Assembly (NCBI GenBank): GCA_964546955.1
Contig: CAZJLP010000036.1
Coordinates: 1 to 54,478 of the forward strand
From: CAZJLP01 sp964546955
GTDB taxonomy: Bacteria > Verrucomicrobiota > Verrucomicrobiia > Opitutales > Opitutaceae
Length of the DNA: 54,478 nucleotides
Reading direction: 5' to 3'
Part shown: in pieces, positions 7,718 through 17,160 of the stretch
Position numbering within the stretch: position 1 is the stretch's first letter
Layout of the letters: every line of letters begins with the position of its first letter
Notes under the pieces: model-generated
Database searches by the model: none
The model's input: the letters and a program-made list of their open reading frames with translations, nothing else
What the model was told of the DNA's origin: nothing
Translations under genes and position numbers: made by a program

Positions 7718-9364
7718 TCAGCCTTTCCCGAGCAGTGCCATGAGACCGTCCGCCAGCGACACCCGCCAGTTGAAGAAATGATGACCTCCCGGAAAGTCCT
7801 GATAGATCACCTCATACCCTTTCGCGCGCAGCACGTCGCGCAGTCGTCGCGTTTCCTCGAGGATTTGCCCACCGCTGCCGAAGCGATCGCGCTCGTAAAG
7901 TCCCGCTTCCAGAAAAAACCGCAACGGCAGTTTCTCTCGGCGAATAAATTCCCGCGCGATCCAGTTGCCCTCCTCCTCGCCGCGGCGCAGCCGGATCTCC
8001 TCGAGATCCTTGCGGGGCGACCACCAGAAGGTGCCCGACTGAGAGAGCACGTTTCCGAAACTTTCCGGGTGCTGCATCGCCACGTAAGTGGCCGCGAGCC
8101 CGCCATGACTCACGCCGCCAATCGTCGTCTGGCTGGGATCCGTCGTCACGTGATATTCCTTTCTCAACCAGGGCAACAGCTCCCGCTGCATCGCTTCCGC
8201 GAAAGTCGGATTGCACACAAGCTCACGCGTGCGCGTCGCTTGATCCTTGGTATTGAAGAAAGCTACCACAATCAGCGGAATCTTCCGGGCCTCGATCAGG
8301 TTGTCCAACGTCACCTTCGCGGAGCCAACGCTCAAATAGGCGGAGCCGTCAAACAACACGAGCAGAGGGTACGGTGTCCCCTCGTGCCGGTAGCCGTTCG
8401 GCGTGTAGACCGTTACCCTGCGCGAATTATCGAGGAGCGAACTCGCGAATTGATGTTCGGTGAGTTTGCCCGGAACAACGCCGGCGCGCGGCTCGGCCCA
8501 CGTTCCAACCGCCGCTCCCGGAAGCTCCGCGATCGAATGAACTTCATACTTTGTCACGCCTGGGTCGGCCGGGTCGCGGCGCGGGTTGAGCGGATCAGCC
8601 TGCGCGGTCGCGAAGCGCTGCGCGTTGACAGCTCGGCTGAGAGTGTCGTTGGGGGAAAGCTGGTAGTGGAAACGCGAACCTCTGGCCATCGGTACCGACT
8701 TGAACCAGACATCGGAATCGCCGAGCCGGGTCATCTGGTAGCGCTCGAGGAGAGGAAATGTGAGCGGACCGATGACGAGTACGTTGTGCAGGGGAAATGT
8801 CTCCCGCCACAGGAACGTCACCAAGACATTCTCCGGGTCATTCAGGATCGGCTCTGCCAGCGGCGAGCCGCTTTGTTCGATTTCACGCCAGAACTCCGCG
8901 ACCGCTCCGGGAATCCCCGTGGCGTGGTCGCGCCGCAGCCGCTCTAATCGTGGGCTTACAGGTTCATCTTCGGTCAGCTTCAACCGCGCGGCGATCGGCT
9001 GGATGTCCTCGATCTCGACACGATAGCGGCCACTTGAACCGGTCGCTCCCGCCTTGATCTCGAGTTGGTACTCGCCGGGAACCTCGCCCACGAACCGAAA
9101 TCGTTTCTGTGCCTGGGCCGGCCCTCCGAACGAGCGGATCTTGTTTCCGTCGGGAAAGAGCCCGCGCAACGTCAGACCGATTCCTTGTTGCTCCACTGTG
9201 CCACGGACGAATTCGCCGGTCTGGGTAGACACGGTCAACAGATGAGTTTCCCCTGGCTTGATTTCCAACTCGACCGGCTTCTGCAGTTCCAGCCGGACTG
9301 TTTGTCCGTTCGACGCGCTGATAATCAGCGGCGCCAAAAGCAATGCGAATCGAAGAGATTTCAT
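7718..9364 (-). CDS. Exported enterochelin esterase-like alpha/beta hydrolase
   Basis: ATG at 9364 (28 codons inside the longest frame) gives a clean signal peptide, SLRFALLLAPLIISASNGQ, and a 548-residue product. Residues about 25-125 look like a beta-sandwich pre-domain (VELEIKPGETHLLTV). About 150-270 match the N-terminal domain of enterochelin esterase (TFLWRE; MTRLGDSDVWFKSV). About 300-548 form the esterase D/Fes-type hydrolase. The nucleophile elbow is GGVSHGG (Ser about 419) and the likely catalytic His is in PGGHHFFNW (about 528). The family cleaves ferric-enterobactin esters, and exported relatives act on other esters. No siderophore transport gene lies nearby, so the substrate is open. 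Confidence 0.88.
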   Translation of the reverse strand: MKSLRFALLLAPLIISASNGQTVRLELQKPVELEIKPGETHLLTVSTQTGEFVRGTVEQQGIGLTLRGLFPDGNKIRSFGGPAQAQKRFRFVGEVPGEYQLEIKAGATGSSGRYRVEIEDIQPIAARLKLTEDEPVSPRLERLRRDHATGIPGAVAEFWREIEQSGSPLAEPILNDPENVLVTFLWRETFPLHNVLVIGPLTFPLLERYQMTRLGDSDVWFKSVPMARGSRFHYQLSPNDTLSRAVNAQRFATAQADPLNPRRDPADPGVTKYEVHSIAELPGAAVGTWAEPRAGVVPGKLTEHQFASSLLDNSRRVTVYTPNGYRHEGTPYPLLVLFDGSAYLSVGSAKVTLDNLIEARKIPLIVVAFFNTKDQATRTRELVCNPTFAEAMQRELLPWLRKEYHVTTDPSQTTIGGVSHGGLAATYVAMQHPESFGNVLSQSGTFWWSPRKDLEEIRLRRGEEEGNWIAREFIRREKLPLRFFLEAGLYERDRFGSGGQILEETRRLRDVLRAKGYEVIYQDFPGGHHFFNWRVSLADGLMALLGKG

Positions 9365-9611
9365 AGATGGGGAGAGGCTGTGCCTAAAGCGGCGAGCCAG
9401 GGCAGCCACGGTAAGGCTTGCGCAGGCATCGTCGAAGAGCAGCCCCACCTTACAACCGCGAAGGCCACGAAAGGTTACGGCACCATTTTGATATCCCTGC
9501 CGCCGAACCTAATCGCCAGAACGTGGCACTGTGTCGCCGACGTTTTTGCGCGCATCTTTCTCGCCCTTCGCCTAACAAGGATGACTTCGTGCGTCGACCG
9601 CATCGCCTGCC

Positions 9612-12600
9612 ATGACCCTCTCCTTCCGAACACGGAGGCGCCTTCTCGTCGCCGCCGCCCTGCTGCTTCTGTTCACCCTCACCGGTTTCTTCCTGCTGCC
9701 GCCCATCCTCAAGGCACAACTTGAGCAACGGCTGTCAGGAGAGCTGGGGCGGCGCGTCACCGTCCAGACCGTGCGCTTCAATCCTTATACGGCTGCAATC
9801 ACCCTGGAGAATTTCACGATCTACGAACGGGACGGATCGACTGCCGCGATCGGCTGGAAGCGTCTGTACTTCAACGCGGGTATGCTTGCCTCGATCTTCG
9901 GCCAGTGGATGGTGCAAGAAATCTCACTGGACGGCCTCCACGGTCGGGTCGCATTTGACGCAAAGGGCGAATTCAATTTCGCCGACGTTCTCGCGCGCTT
10001 GGCCCGGCGCCCTCCTTCTCCCACGGCCTCACCCGGACGCCCGCTCGTCATCCGACATTTCCAGATTTCGGATGCACAATGTGTCTTCTCCGATGCATCG
10101 CGGCCCCAGCCGTTTTCATCGTCGGTGGGACCCGTATCGTTTACCTTGCGCGATTTCCGAACGGCGAACGGAAGCGCGGGCGCACCCTATCACTTCGACG
10201 CCAAAACGGAATCCAACGAGCGGCTGGCCTGGTCCGGGACACTCCAGGCGTCACCGCCGCGTTCCGCGGGTTCCGTCAGGATTGAGAACATCGTTCTCAA
10301 AAAATACGCCCCTTACTACGCGGATCGTTTTAACGGCGAGATCACTGACGGCATTCTCTCGCTGAGCGGCAATTACGTTCTGGACGCGGGCAAAGAGCGC
10401 AAATTGACGCTGAGCGGCGGGGCAGTTCACCTGGCCCGCCTTGCCGTGTTCGAACGAGGCACCGGGCCGGCAGTCGCCACCGTCTCCTCTCTCGAAGTCA
10501 AGGCCATCGAGGCGGATGCCCTCGCGCAGCGAGGACACATCGGACAGGTGGCTGTCACCGGCGGCCAGCTTCGTGTCCGCCGCGCAGCAGACGGCAGCAT
10601 CAATCTGCTCGCCTTACTGCCCCCCGTGAAGTCGACCCCCGACTCGCCGGCGACAGCGGCGCCACCGCCGTCAACTTTGACAGACTTCAGCATTGCCGAG
10701 GTGAGCGTGACCGACACACGCATCGAGCTCACCGACGAGGCGGGGGCCCGACCGGTGAACCTCGCACTCGACGCCGTGAACCTGTCACTCCGGGAAGTCT
10801 CGTTTGCCGACGGCACGGAGATCCCCGTGCAGCTCGCCTTCCGATGGGCGCCGGCAGGCGCCGTGCGCGTGAACGGGAAGATCGGCATCCAGCCTCTCAA
10901 AGGCGACCTGCGTTGCCAGGTGGAGTCACTCGAGCTCCTTCCGCTCAGTCCCTATCTTGAGTCCCTGATCAATGTGCGTGTGACACAAGCCGCTGCCAGC
11001 ATGGAAATGGGGCTGCGGTTTTCTCTCCAATCGGACGGCCCTCACATCGCCGCCGAAGGAGCAGCGAGGCTCCAAAATGTCGGTCTGGTCGATAGCGAAT
11101 TCAATGAGGAACTGGCCGGCATCGAGCTCCTCGCCATTCGGGGATTGCGCGCAAAAGCCGCGCCAGCGGTCTCCGTCGTGATCGAGGAAATCGAGGCCGC
11201 CGCCCCAATGGCACGCGCCATCCGGTACGAAGATGGATCAATCAACCTGACCAAAGTCGCCGGCACGCCCTCAAACGCAGCTGCTAGCGACACTCCGACT
11301 CCGGCCGGTGAGACAGCCCCTGCATCGCAGGGCACGGCCATACCGCCGCCTGTGCCCCAGGTCGAAATTGGTCGTGTCGTGATCCGCGATGGCGACTTTC
11401 GATTTTTGGATCGATCGATCTCACCCGCCGTCAGCTGCGCGATCACGGGATTCGGTGGCGCGACCGCCGGACTTTCCTCATCGAAACCTGGCCAAGCGGA
11501 AGTCGACCTCAAAGCCGTCGTCAACGGCTCCGGCGCGGTGTCGATCGCTGGCCGGTTTGACCCGCTCAAGTCCGATCCCTCGGTTGATCTGAAGATCGCA
11601 GTGAAGCATGTCGATCTCCAGCCCTTCAGCCCGTACAGCGGGCGGTTCGCGGGCTACGAACTGGCTCGCGGTCAACTGGCACTCGATTTGAAAGTGGCCG
11701 TCGATGGACCGAAGATCAACGCCGCCAATGTCCTGACCCTAAATCAATTTACCTTTGGTGCGCCGGTCCAGAGTCCGTCGGCAACGACCATGCCCGTGCG
11801 TCTGGGCGTGGCGTTGCTCAAGGACACGGAGGGACGAATCGTCATCGACATTCCCGTGCAAGGTAACCGGGACGATCCTGAATTCCGAGTTGGGCGCGTG
11901 ATCTCGCGGGTCATCGTCAACCTGCTCACCAAGGCGGCGACATCTCCATTTTCGCTTCTGGGCGCCGCCTTTGGAGGCGGTGAGGAACTGGCTTTCCAGG
12001 AATTTGCTCCTGGTACGGCCTCGCTCCAGGAGACCGAGCGCGCCAAACGGGAAACACTGACGAAGGCACTTACCCAGCGCCCTTCGCTGAGTGTTGCGAT
12101 CGAGGGCCATTTCGACCGAGCCGCCGATGGCTATGAGCTGAAGCGGCGAAAGTTGGCCGATCGCGTGCGGCGCTCGATTTGGGAGGACAAGCGAAAAATG
12201 AATCCGTCGATCGCCCCGCCCGATGCACTGACGATCAGCGCGCAGGAGGAAGCAGCCATGATCAAAAAGCTGTTCGATGAAACCTTTCCTCCTGGCACGA
12301 AATTCGGCACACCGGTTCCACCCCCGCCGCCGATACAGGCTCCGCCCGAACCTCCGAAAGCTTGGCTGCCACGCCTGATCGGTGCGATCACCTTCCAGGC
12401 CCAGCGAGAGCGCCGCGCAGCCGAACGGGAAAATGCGCGGCGTCGAATCGAGCACCAGGAAAAAGCCTCCGCGGTAATCGCGGCCGGACTGCCTCTGGAC
12501 GAGATGCGCGGTCGATTGGCGGAAACCATTACCGTCGAGGACAGCGAGTTCCGTGCGCTCAGCCAGGCCCGTGCGGAGGTGGTTCGAAACTACTTCATCA

Positions 12601-12701
12601 ACGAAGGCGCAATAGCTGCGGACCGTCTTTTCCTGACTCAACAACCGCCGGCTTCTGGATCCCAAGTCCAAGGTCCCCGCGTGCTGCTGCACCTGCAGTG
12701 A
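9612..12701 (+). CDS. AsmA-like DUF748 protein
   Basis: The 1029-residue protein has one N-terminal TM helix (LLVAAALLLLFTLTGFFLLPPIL) with core LLLLFTLTGFFLL, followed by long repetitive beta-rich periplasmic sequence. VQTVRFNPYTAAITLENFTI is the typical opening of DUF748/AsmA-related proteins. The C-terminal third has RPSLSVAIEGHFDRAADGYE, LKRRKLADRVR and ALSQARAEVVRNYFINEGA, which looks like an OmpA-like tail. A proline-rich stretch (PVPPPPPIQAPPEPP) precedes it. AsmA-type proteins form bridges between inner and outer membranes and are linked to phospholipid transport and outer-membrane homeostasis. It is divergent from the esterase gene; the spacing (247 bp) leaves room for both promoters. 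Confidence 0.88.
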   Translation: MTLSFRTRRRLLVAAALLLLFTLTGFFLLPPILKAQLEQRLSGELGRRVTVQTVRFNPYTAAITLENFTIYERDGSTAAIGWKRLYFNAGMLASIFGQWMVQEISLDGLHGRVAFDAKGEFNFADVLARLARRPPSPTASPGRPLVIRHFQISDAQCVFSDASRPQPFSSSVGPVSFTLRDFRTANGSAGAPYHFDAKTESNERLAWSGTLQASPPRSAGSVRIENIVLKKYAPYYADRFNGEITDGILSLSGNYVLDAGKERKLTLSGGAVHLARLAVFERGTGPAVATVSSLEVKAIEADALAQRGHIGQVAVTGGQLRVRRAADGSINLLALLPPVKSTPDSPATAAPPPSTLTDFSIAEVSVTDTRIELTDEAGARPVNLALDAVNLSLREVSFADGTEIPVQLAFRWAPAGAVRVNGKIGIQPLKGDLRCQVESLELLPLSPYLESLINVRVTQAAASMEMGLRFSLQSDGPHIAAEGAARLQNVGLVDSEFNEELAGIELLAIRGLRAKAAPAVSVVIEEIEAAAPMARAIRYEDGSINLTKVAGTPSNAAASDTPTPAGETAPASQGTAIPPPVPQVEIGRVVIRDGDFRFLDRSISPAVSCAITGFGGATAGLSSSKPGQAEVDLKAVVNGSGAVSIAGRFDPLKSDPSVDLKIAVKHVDLQPFSPYSGRFAGYELARGQLALDLKVAVDGPKINAANVLTLNQFTFGAPVQSPSATTMPVRLGVALLKDTEGRIVIDIPVQGNRDDPEFRVGRVISRVIVNLLTKAATSPFSLLGAAFGGGEELAFQEFAPGTASLQETERAKRETLTKALTQRPSLSVAIEGHFDRAADGYELKRRKLADRVRRSIWEDKRKMNPSIAPPDALTISAQEEAAMIKKLFDETFPPGTKFGTPVPPPPPIQAPPEPPKAWLPRLIGAITFQAQRERRAAERENARRRIEHQEKASAVIAAGLPLDEMRGRLAETITVEDSEFRALSQARAEVVRNYFINEGAIAADRLFLTQQPPASGSQVQGPRVLLHLQ

Positions 12702-13059
12702 CCTAACCCAGGCTTAAAACCGGTAGCTTGCCGTCGCACTCCGGTGAGCACCGCGGCGACGGCGGCAGCTGGCAACAGCGAGGACATGGGCGTCGTGGTC
12801 AAGGCGGCCGGGAGCACCGCCGTTTGCGCGAGCGCAATCGCGACGACCTGGCTAGAAAGCGTGGCGGGAATCGCGGTCGTTCCCGCGGCGGTAAGGTCCG
12901 CCTTTATAGCCTGTCCCTACCGGAGCTTCGCGGCCGTGATTTTCCAGCCCGGAAACTAAGCGGTTCTCAGGTTGGCCTTTCCTTCTCTCGTGATCACGCG
13001 ATCGATACTTCTTCGTCCCTTCGAAACCTGCGCGAGACAAACCCGCGGTCCTCGCCTGC
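12702..13059. other. Intergenic region between convergent genes
   Basis: No gene is supported. Positions about 12902-12925 read TTTATAGCCTGTCCCTACCGG, whose TAGCCTGTCCCTA part matches the core of the repeat family described from 24.9 kb on. It lacks the flanking GCTGTTTT block, so it may be a decayed copy or chance. Confidence 0.4.
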
Positions 13060-13815
13060 TTACTTGGGCGGTGTTGGGCCGAACCGAAAATTGAACACGT
13101 TGTCCGGGTCCGACACGACGTGCACCCAGCCTTCCGCGGTACGACGCAAAGATAATTCGTACTCGCGAATCCGACCCTGGTTGTGGTCCAACCGTGCGCG
13201 AGCAACGACGTGATCCACCCCTGCCGCTTGCAGATCGCCGATACCGAGGCCCTGAAGCGTCTTGTTTCGGGCCACCAGCGCACTGGCCACCAGCTGGACC
13301 GCCGTGGGCTTCTCTTTTCCTCCGGGATAACCTTCAAGGGAGCGTGTGACTTTTTCATGCACCTCCGAATCCAGGACAATGCATTGAGCGAGCGCCTCGA
13401 CATTGCCCGTTCTGATCGCCCAACAGTAGGTCTCAATCACCGCCTGAGGCGTCGCCCGGCCGGCATTTTTCCACTGATCCGCCGGAGAAAGATTTTGGCC
13501 CGACACAATCCGCGGCGCAAACGCAGACTGCGCAGCTTGGACCGGAGAAGTCTTTTCCGCCGCCGGGGCAGCACTGGCTTTGAGGGCCGCGAGCTTCGCG
13601 CGGTCATTTTGCAATCGTTCGAGTTCTTGCGCACTCGGCGCGCGCTTCGCGAGGTCTTCCTGGCGGCGTTTCTCCGCCGCAAGTTCGCGGCTCTTTGCCT
13701 CCAGCACCTCGTTTTCGCCCCGCAACTGCTCGGCGGTGCGATGAACATGATGGCTGCCACAGCCAATCGCGCCTACGCTGACGACCAATATGATCAAGGC
13801 GGTTTTCGCGGTCAT
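13060..13815 (-). CDS. Putative lipoprotein with NTF2-like domain, partner of the upstream sigma factor
   Basis: The ATG at 13815 overlaps the TGA of the sigma gene (ATGA), indicating translational coupling. The 251-residue product starts with a lipoprotein-type signal (TALIILVVSVGAIGC; lipid-acceptor Cys about 19). An Arg/Glu-rich coiled coil follows (about 28-70), then a C-terminal domain (about 118-251) opening with ATPQAVIETYCWAIRTGNVE. That domain aligns with the tail of the sigma factor just upstream and with the gene at 53927-54478. The pattern 'TPxxxxExxxWAxxxxxxxxL' resembles NTF2/DUF4878-like folds. The coupling and shared domain suggest it senses the same signal as, or pairs with, the sigma factor. 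No experimental role is known to me. Confidence 0.75.
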   Translation of the reverse strand: MTAKTALIILVVSVGAIGCGSHHVHRTAEQLRGENEVLEAKSRELAAEKRRQEDLAKRAPSAQELERLQNDRAKLAALKASAAPAAEKTSPVQAAQSAFAPRIVSGQNLSPADQWKNAGRATPQAVIETYCWAIRTGNVEALAQCIVLDSEVHEKVTRSLEGYPGGKEKPTAVQLVASALVARNKTLQGLGIGDLQAAGVDHVVARARLDHNQGRIREYELSLRRTAEGWVHVVSDPDNVFNFRFGPTPPK

Positions 13816-15245
13816 GGTGCGGGCTCCAATTGAACGGTTCGACTGATCATGGTAATCAACTGATCGACCGAGCCGTCCGGCAGCTCCCATGCCCAGCCGT
13901 GCGGTCCCTTTTTGAGCCGCAGGTCTACCTTTTCGATCCTGCCCTTTTCTCCGCGCGTTCTCCCATGCATGACTGTCTCGGTGGGTGAAAGTTCAACCAG
14001 TTGCTCCAGCTGGACGCCGGTGAGCGGCCGGCCCGCAGCCCAGGTCATCGCGACGAGGCGCAGGGGAGACGTCACATCCGGGAATCGTGCCCGCACCGAT
14101 GGCGGGAGACGCGCAAAAACATCTTCCACCTTCCGGAACGCGGCCGGCGAGAGCAGGAGGTGACGCTCGAGGACTCCTATATCGACGTGGTTTTTTGCCC
14201 AATAGATCGTTTCGAACGCTTGTGTCGGAGTCGCGCCACCCGCGTACTTGAGCGAACCGATGTCGACCATGTCTCCGGGCGCGGCCGGGCGGGTGGCGGT
14301 GGAGGACTGAGCCACTGCAGCGGCGCGCGCTAACGTGAGCTTTTCCAGTTCCGTGGCGACGGACGCAGCATCCTCCGTCTCGCGAATAGTCGCTGCGAGA
14401 CGGCTATTCTGCGCTTTGACTTGCGCCAATTCATGGTCCACGCGCGACAGATTCGTCAGTTTGTCGCGAAGAGACGCGTTGGCACTCGACTGCACGATCA
14501 TGAAGGTTCCGCCGGCGACGACCGCGACCGCCGTCAGAGTATTGATGATTTTCGGCATGGTAAGTAGAGTAAGCGTTCCGAGCGAAGGCACCGCCGCGGC
14601 TTGGAGGAGAGCCATAGCCGCCACCTTGTGAGCCAGCCCAACCGGCGCGGCGACCGCCGAAGGCGCAGCCATGGCAAGGGCGAGCGCCGCGGCGGTGGAG
14701 GGGATGCCACGCCGCGCCAAGCCCATGCGAATCTTTTCCAGCCCTCTGTTCACCCGCGCACGCGCGCCTTCCTCGGACAAGGCGATGCGGTTTCCCACCG
14801 CGGCGAAGTCGAGACCCTGGTGGAAGCGCAACAAAACCGCTTCCCGATCCTTTTCGGCCAGCTCGCCGATCGCTTCGTCCACGAACGGCATGATCGTGTC
14901 CCAGTTCACAACTCCTTCACCGTCGCGATGGTGTTCCTCCATAAGGTGCGCCGCAGATTCTCGGGTTCGCCGGCGCCGTTCGCTGCGGAGGAGCGTGGCC
15001 GCGATATGGTGGGTAGTCTTGAACAACCAGGCCGCAATGGCGGGATGGTTTGCAAGCGTCCCCGCTTTGCGCGCGACCTCCGTAAAGACGGACTGGGAAA
15101 CCTCTTCGGCCAAGTGAGGCCATTCGGCCAACCGCCGCCGAGCGACGGCGTAGACCAGCGGCAAATGACGCCCCACGAGTTCCGAGAATGCACCCTCGTC
15201 GTCGTGTTCCGAATAGCGGCGAAGAAGCTCACGGTCGTCGATCAT
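13812..15245 (-). CDS. Membrane-anchored ECF-like sigma factor with NTF2-like C-terminal domain (S1)
   Basis: The start at ATG 15245 (MIDDRELLRRY) matches the other sigma factors in the window. The product is 477 residues. Sigma2 covers about 13-90 (AFSELVGRHLPLVYAVARRR; EEVSQSVFTEVARKAG) and sigma4 about 122-178 (EKDREAVLLRF; LSEEGARARVNRGLEKIR). The shared linker RRGIPSTAAALA...AAPVGL follows, then MPK and a TM helix about 233-251 (LTAVAVVAGGTFMIV), a coiled coil about 258-310, and a tail domain about 335-470 (GGATPTQAFETIYWA). The sigma part should be cytoplasmic and the tail extracytoplasmic. How it is released or activated is unknown. No anti-sigma gene is adjacent; the coupled lipoprotein carries the same tail domain. 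Confidence 0.88.
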   Translation of the reverse strand: MIDDRELLRRYSEHDDEGAFSELVGRHLPLVYAVARRRLAEWPHLAEEVSQSVFTEVARKAGTLANHPAIAAWLFKTTHHIAATLLRSERRRRTRESAAHLMEEHHRDGEGVVNWDTIMPFVDEAIGELAEKDREAVLLRFHQGLDFAAVGNRIALSEEGARARVNRGLEKIRMGLARRGIPSTAAALALAMAAPSAVAAPVGLAHKVAAMALLQAAAVPSLGTLTLLTMPKIINTLTAVAVVAGGTFMIVQSSANASLRDKLTNLSRVDHELAQVKAQNSRLAATIRETEDAASVATELEKLTLARAAAVAQSSTATRPAAPGDMVDIGSLKYAGGATPTQAFETIYWAKNHVDIGVLERHLLLSPAAFRKVEDVFARLPPSVRARFPDVTSPLRLVAMTWAAGRPLTGVQLEQLVELSPTETVMHGRTRGEKGRIEKVDLRLKKGPHGWAWELPDGSVDQLITMISRTVQLEPAP

Positions 15246-15286
15246 ACTGCTTTTACTATCTATCGCCGCCCTCCTCAAAAGCGTGC

Positions 15287-15311
15287 AAAAAAAGGCGGCC
15301 GCTCTTTTTTT
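15287..15311 (-). terminator. A7-hairpin-T7 terminator-like element
   Basis: Seven A, a G plus a GCGGCCGC palindromic centre, and seven T form a symmetric hairpin with a T-run on either strand. It sits between the amine oxidase gene (ending at 15494) and the sigma gene, so it probably ends amine oxidase transcription. Confidence 0.6.
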
Positions 15312-15493
15312 GTCATGCTTTTCGCAGCGAGATGATCTTGCCCCTGATTCATCGGCCCTTCGCCAAGCACGACCGCAAATAACTGCGGCAATCGGAAGCT
15401 GGGTTGTCCTTCAGTGTTTGGAAGCGCAAGGGATCCTATCAACCGATAGACGCGGATTGGTCTATGAAAACCGCTCTCGGAGGGGCGATAGTC

Positions 15494-16795
15494 TTACGGC
15501 GTGGTAAATCTCTGCAGCACTTCTCGCGCGGCGCGGTGGCCGCTTTCGAGTGCGCCTTGCACCGTGCCCAGTTGCTCGGAGGTGGCTTCTCCGGCGAAGA
15601 ACAGCGTGCCAGCAACGGGTTCGCCGAGTCGCTGCGGGCCTTCTTCCTGACCGGCTGCAGCAAAGCTGTAGGCCCCCAGCGCGAACGGGTCGCTCGTCCA
15701 CGGGTGCGTCCATACCTGCACGATCCAAGCTTCGATCTCTTTTCGCGTCGTCTGAAAGATCCGGGCCAGCGACCTCACCGCCGCTCTGCGCATCACACCC
15801 GGGCTTTTTCCGGCTAACGTTTTCGCCACGTCGCCTCCGCTCCATCCCGTGAGAATGGGCGCACGCGGTTGCAGGGCCCACCACACGGGAAGCATCTCCC
15901 CCGGTGCGTTGACGAATCCGAACCCTTTGCCGCGGCCAGTTCCGAGTTCCCGGGGTAAAAACGGCGCCGACCAGAATCCCCGGCGAAAGCGCACGACAAC
16001 CCTTGCGGCGTGGCCCCAGCCGAGGCGGGCCATCACCTTTTCTTTGGCGCGCAAGCGCGGCGAAAACGAGAGCCGGCCGCTTTGCAACACTCCCAAGGGC
16101 ACGGTCACCACGACCGCGCGTGCGCGATAGCTTTCGAAGCGAGCCGTTCCCGAGATTTTTGCCGTTACTTCCGCCCAGCCGCGGCGCCATCGAATTTCCG
16201 TCGCGATCCTTCCCAATCGGCGTTGGACCCCGTGACACTCGCATTGCCGCCATAACTCTCGAGGAAGCTCACTATAGCGTCCGGTAAGCTTATGATCGGC
16301 ATCGTCCGCCCCGGCTCGATCGGCGCGCAGCGCGTGAGCGCTGATCTCATCCAGAGGTCCCGCATTAAATCCGCCGACGTAATGCTCAGCCATGGCGCGG
16401 TCCTCAGGGGAAATTTTTGTGCCTAGTCGGCGGAGAAACTCCAAAAACGACCAACCTCGATTTTGGGCCGGGATTTTTCCTGCCACCCTTCCGATTCGCT
16501 CCCAAAAATCCGTCACCAGCCGAAACTCGCCTTCCGCACGCCACCACATGCGCGGGGGCACTGCGTTCAAACGCACTCCCGCCTGCTTGAGCAGCGTTCG
16601 CAGCATCGGGCTTTCGCCATGAACGAATTCCGCGCCCAACTCCACGGGCACTCGAACGCCGCGCGACGAAACCGACAAGATTCTGCCCCCCATGCGATCG
16701 CGAGCCTCCAGCAGGACGACGTGGAGTCCGCGCCGGCCAAGCTCGCGTGCGGCTCCAAGCCCCGCTGCGCCAGCGCCAATGACAATCACATCCAT
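15494..16795 (-). CDS. Flavin-containing amine oxidase family protein
   Basis: ATG at 16795 places the FAD dinucleotide-binding motif VIVIGAGAAGLGAAREL at residue 3, as in the family; an upstream ATG at 16819 is possible. The 433-residue product continues with VVLLEARDRMGGRI, VELGAEFVHGE and VVVTVPLGVLQSG. It ends with the substrate/FAD motif GTLFFAGEATSEQLGTVQGA. These are the signatures of monoamine/polyamine oxidases and plant-like spermine oxidases, which oxidise amines with release of hydrogen peroxide. The segment YSELPRELWRQCECHGVQRR is less conserved than usual (family: GYxxL). No signal peptide is seen. The substrate cannot be assigned. Confidence 0.88.
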   Translation of the reverse strand: MDVIVIGAGAAGLGAARELGRRGLHVVLLEARDRMGGRILSVSSRGVRVPVELGAEFVHGESPMLRTLLKQAGVRLNAVPPRMWWRAEGEFRLVTDFWERIGRVAGKIPAQNRGWSFLEFLRRLGTKISPEDRAMAEHYVGGFNAGPLDEISAHALRADRAGADDADHKLTGRYSELPRELWRQCECHGVQRRLGRIATEIRWRRGWAEVTAKISGTARFESYRARAVVVTVPLGVLQSGRLSFSPRLRAKEKVMARLGWGHAARVVVRFRRGFWSAPFLPRELGTGRGKGFGFVNAPGEMLPVWWALQPRAPILTGWSGGDVAKTLAGKSPGVMRRAAVRSLARIFQTTRKEIEAWIVQVWTHPWTSDPFALGAYSFAAAGQEEGPQRLGEPVAGTLFFAGEATSEQLGTVQGALESGHRAAREVLQRFTTP

Positions 16796-17160
16796 TTCCA
16801 CCCCGACAGAGACCGCCATAACCGGACAAGGTGCGAGCACTGGCCGTAAGGATCGAGAAAAGAGGATCAGAACCAAGGCCGCCCTCACCCGCTTCAATTC
16901 TACCGCCTCGCCCTCGGTGGTCCGTCGAAACCTCGAGAAGTCGAACCGCCATTCAACGGTTTGAAAAGCGAGCCGATTGAAACGCACCGCCGGAGGGCAA
17001 GGGTAGGCGCACCTCCGCTACTACCCCATCATGCTGGCGGAGGGCGCGCTCACGGAGGGTGAGGCGTTTCACAGACATCGTCGGTTCGTTCGTGGGCGCT
17101 TGCGCTCTATTGCTTCGCCGTGCGGCGATTCGACACATCGCGGTCACAACCCCGAAGATC
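16796..17160. other. Intergenic region between divergent amine oxidase and metalloprotease genes
   Basis: This 365-bp stretch has no supported gene. In-frame extensions of both neighbours exist but lack family conservation. Promoters for both directions should lie here; none is clear by eye. Confidence 0.4.

Noticed and set aside
11739..12692. Long minus-strand open frame of 317 codons opposite the DUF748 gene
   Set aside because: It lies fully within the clear DUF748 coding sequence and its translation is rich in Arg/Gly/Phe without any family pattern; a high-GC shadow.
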